Below are positions 61,801 through 64,000 of a stretch of 64,000 nt of DNA, in pieces. Location of the stretch: assembly GCF_052857255.1 (NCBI RefSeq), contig NW_027526500.1, positions 62,001 through 126,000 on the forward strand. Direction: 5' to 3'. The notes below the pieces were generated by a model. The model ran no database searches and was not told the origin of the DNA. It saw nothing but the letters and a program-made list of their open reading frames with translations. The translations under genes were made by a program, and so were the position numbers. The stretch is from Amblyomma americanum. Lineage: Eukaryota; Arthropoda; Arachnida; Ixodida; Ixodidae. Each line of letters starts with the position of its first letter. The stretch's first letter is position 1.

Positions 61801-64000
61801 CGATGTGTTGTGATTTAGCTCGTTTCGGTGTAAAACAGCTTGTTTCGTAGTATTAAGCAAGAATACATGCTTTTCGCGCAGTTATAAGAGAAAAAGTTTT
61901 GACGCGTATTAGAGGAACACTTGTAAAACCTTTGTGTTGTGATTTAGCTCGTTTCGGTCTAAAACAGCTTGTTTCGCTGTATTAAGCAAGAATACATGCT
62001 TTTCGCGCAGTTATAGGAGAAAAAGTTTTGACGCGTGTCACAGGGACACTTGTAAAACCGATGTGTTCAGATTTAGCTCGTTTCGGTCTAAAACAACTTG
62101 TTTCGTTGTATTAAGCACGAATACATGCTTTACGCGCAGTTATAGAAGAAAAAGTTTTGACGCCTATTAGAGAGACACTTGTAAAACCGATGTGTTATGA
62201 TTTAGCTCGTTTCGGTCTAAAACAGCTTGTTTCGTTGTATTAAGCAAGAATACATGCTTTTCGCGCAGTTATAAGAGAGAAAGTTTTGACGAGTATCACG
62301 TGGATACTTGTAAAACCGATGTGTTCAGATTTAGCTCGTTTTGGTCTAAAACAACTTGTTTCGTTGTATTAAGCAAGAATACATGCTTTACGCGCAGTTA
62401 TAGAAGAAAAAGTTTTGACGCGTATCAGAGAGACACTTGTAAAACCGATGTGTTGTGATTTAGCTCGTTTCGGTCTAGATTTAGCTCGTTTCGGTCAAAA
62501 ACAGCTTGTTTCGTTGTATTAAGCACGAATACTTGCTTTTCGCGCAGTTAAAAGAGAAAAAGTTTTGACGAGTATTACGTGGAACACTTGTAATACCGTT
62601 GTGTTGTGATTTAGCTCGTTTCGGTCTAAAACAGCTTGTTTCGCTGTATTAAGCAAGAATACATGCTTTTCGCGCAGTTATAAGAGAAAAAGTTTTGACG
62701 AGTATCACGTGGAACACTTGTAGTACCGATGTGTTGTGATTTAGCTCGTTTCGGTCTAAAACAACTTGATTCGCTGTATTAAGCAAGAATACATGCTTTT
62801 CGCGCAGTTAAAAAAGAAAAAGTTTTGACGCGTATCAGAGGAACACTTGTAAAACCGATGTGTTGTGATTTAGCTCATTTCGGTCTAAAACAGCTTGTTT
62901 CGCTGTATTAAGCAAGAATACATGCTTTTCGCGCAGTTAAAAGAGAAAAAGTTTTGACGAGTATCACGTGGATACTTGTAAAACCGATGTGTTCAGATTT
63001 AGCTCGTTTCGGTCTAAAACAGCTTGTTTCGTTGTATTAAGCAAGAATACATGCTTTTCGCGCAGTTATAAGAGAAAAAGTTTTGACGCGTATTAGAGAG
63101 ACACTTGTAAAACCGATGTGTTGTGATTTAGCTCGTTTCGGTCTAAAACAGCTTGTTTCGTTGTATTAAGCAAGAATACATGCTTTTCGCGCAGTTATAA
63201 GAGAAAAAGTTTTGACGAGTATCACGTGGATACTTGTAAAACCGATGTGTTCAGATTTAGCTCGTTTCGGTCTAAAACAGCTTGTTTCGTTGTATTAAGC
63301 ACGAATACATGCTTTTCGCGCAGTTAAAAGAGAAAAAGTTTTGACGAGTATCACGTGGAACACTTGTAATACCGATGTGTTGTGATTTAGCTCGTTTCGG
63401 TCTAAAACAGCTTGTTTCGCTGTATTAAGCAAGAATACATGCTTTTCGCGCCGTTATAAGAGAAAAAGTTTTGACGCGTATCAGAGGAACACTTGTAAAA
63501 CCGATGTGTTGTGATTTAGCTCATTTCGGTCTAAAACATCTTGTTTCGCTGTATTAAGCAAGAATACATGCTTTTCGCGCAGTTATAAGAGAAAAAGTTT
63601 TGACGCGTATCAGAGGAACACTTGTAAAACCGATGTGTTGTGATTTAGCTCGTTTCGGTCTAAAACAACTTGTTTCGCTGTATTAAGCAAGAATACATGC
63701 TTTTCGCTCAGTTATAAGAGAAAAAGTTTTGACGCGTATCAGAGGAACACTTGTAAAACCGATGTGTTGTGATTTAGCTCGTTTCGGTCTAAAACAGCTT
63801 GTTTCGCTGTATTAAGCAAGAATACATGCTTTTCGCGCAGTTATAAGAGAAAAAGTTTTGACGCGTATCAGAGGAACACTTGTAAAACCGATGTGTTCAG
63901 ATTTATTTCTTTTCGGTCTAAAACAGCTTGTTTCGTTGTATTAAGCACGAATACATGCTTTACGCGCAGTTATAGAAGAAAAAGTTTTGACGCGTATCAG
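58843..64000. repeat. Array domain 8: related to 2.0-4.7 kb
   Basis: Only satellite. From about 61.4 kb to the end, the monomer order repeats that of about 2.0-4.7 kb, at an offset near 59.38 kb. Markers include gaccagtatcacgtgg (2,134 and 61,513) and a 150-bp monomer with a 21-bp internal duplication (2,972 and 62,348). Single-base differences between the two are easy to find, so this pair is more diverged than the adjacent 4.0-kb copies. The array continues past the window edge. Confidence 0.75.
62348..62497 (+). repeat. 150-bp monomer, second copy of the 21-bp duplication
   Basis: This has the same extra agatttagctcgtttcggtc segment (from 62,477) as the monomer at 2,972, 59,376 bp away, with the same following aaaaacag start. 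Shared ancestry is far more likely than two identical events. Confidence 0.9.

Larger units (their letters stand above)
1..64000. repeat. 129-bp satellite array filling the window
   Basis: Every part of the window is a head-to-tail copy of one unit. The start motif aaaacagcttg recurs at 1, 130, 260, 390, 519, 649 and 778, then at 129-130-bp steps to the end, giving about 500 monomers. All copies have the same orientation. From the motif start, the unit carries a conserved block (positions 1-60), an A-run then T-run (60-69), a variable block (70-90) and a conserved block ending in tttagctcgtttcggtct. Most differences between copies are recurring alternative bases at the same positions rather than random divergence, which indicates homogenisation by unequal exchange or conversion. 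The array enters and leaves the window mid-array, so its true length is unknown. Arrays of this kind are typical of eukaryotic centromeric or other heterochromatin. That location is inferred; no neighbouring unique sequence is present to test it. Confidence 0.98.

Noticed and set aside
1..64000. CRISPR array
   Set aside because: The unit is 129 bp with no alternation of fixed repeats and unique spacers; all parts of the unit recur, and no cas-like gene is present.
1..64000. Pol III internal promoter or tRNA-derived repeat
   Set aside because: The tttcggtcta block only loosely recalls a B box. No correctly spaced A box or tRNA fold was found on either strand.
1..64000. TATA-like ttataagag in most monomers as a promoter
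   Set aside because: It occurs in an A/T-rich repeat without other core-promoter support; no transcript start can be argued from sequence alone.
1..64000. Telomeric repeats, rDNA spacer or bacterial origin of the window
   Set aside because: No telomere-type short repeat, no rRNA sequence and no prokaryotic gene or ribosome-binding pattern was seen.
1..64000. Sequence-directed DNA bending from phased A-tracts
   Set aside because: A/T runs occur at unit positions about 1, 40, 60-69 and 94, but the spacings (about 20, 33, 36 and 39) fit helical phasing only partly. A curvature calculation would be needed.

Overview
The whole 64-kb window is one uninterrupted tandem array of a roughly 129-bp repeat. 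At this unit length it holds about 500 head-to-tail monomers, all on the same strand. I see no protein gene, rRNA, tRNA, CRISPR array, recognisable transposon or ordinary unique sequence. The only non-satellite DNA is a ~122-bp insert with a long inverted repeat, present twice (24,930-25,053 and 31,522-31,645) because a larger block was duplicated. This layout fits eukaryotic satellite DNA of a (peri)centromeric, subtelomeric or other heterochromatic block. I do not recognise the monomer family and cannot name the organism. The consensus is about 38% GC with about 1.8 times the CpG expected from its base composition, so long-term CpG-methylation decay has not shaped it.

The monomers fall into a few recurring classes. 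Class 1 (129 bp) carries gtatcacgtggatac and is normally followed by a 'cag' variant. Class 2 (130 bp) carries cacgtggaacac followed by aatacc or gtacc. Class 3 (129 bp) carries gacgcgtatcagagg. Other variants are ttagagagac, gtgtcacaggg, a short gcgtatcagagac form and a distinctive 260-bp variant dimer. The classes occur in fixed orders, and those orders repeat as nested higher-order blocks at spacings near multiples of 129 bp.

Layout: 1-9.7 kb has related blocks about 2.7 and 3.1 kb apart. 9.7-22 kb has a 3,995-bp (31-monomer) repeat with nested 2,707-, ~1,288- and 1,031-bp shifts. 22-33.2 kb has a 6.59-kb duplication carrying the inverted-repeat insert. 33.2-40.2 kb has a 1.94-kb duplication plus ~0.64-kb repeats. 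40.2-47.3 kb has a 3,616-bp tandem duplication. 47.3-50.8 kb is mixed. 50,824-58,842 is a nearly identical ~4.0-kb tandem duplication. 58.8-64 kb returns to the types seen at 2-4.7 kb, about 59.4 kb away.

Hybrid monomers record individual unequal exchanges (28.7, 30.9, 40.3 and 53.2 kb), and small indels act as tracers (3.1/62.4 kb, 4.9 kb, 33.3/39.5 kb). Open frames of 60-170 codons exist only because 129 is divisible by three; I do not annotate them as genes. Block limits are read by eye and are approximate unless an exact breakpoint is stated.
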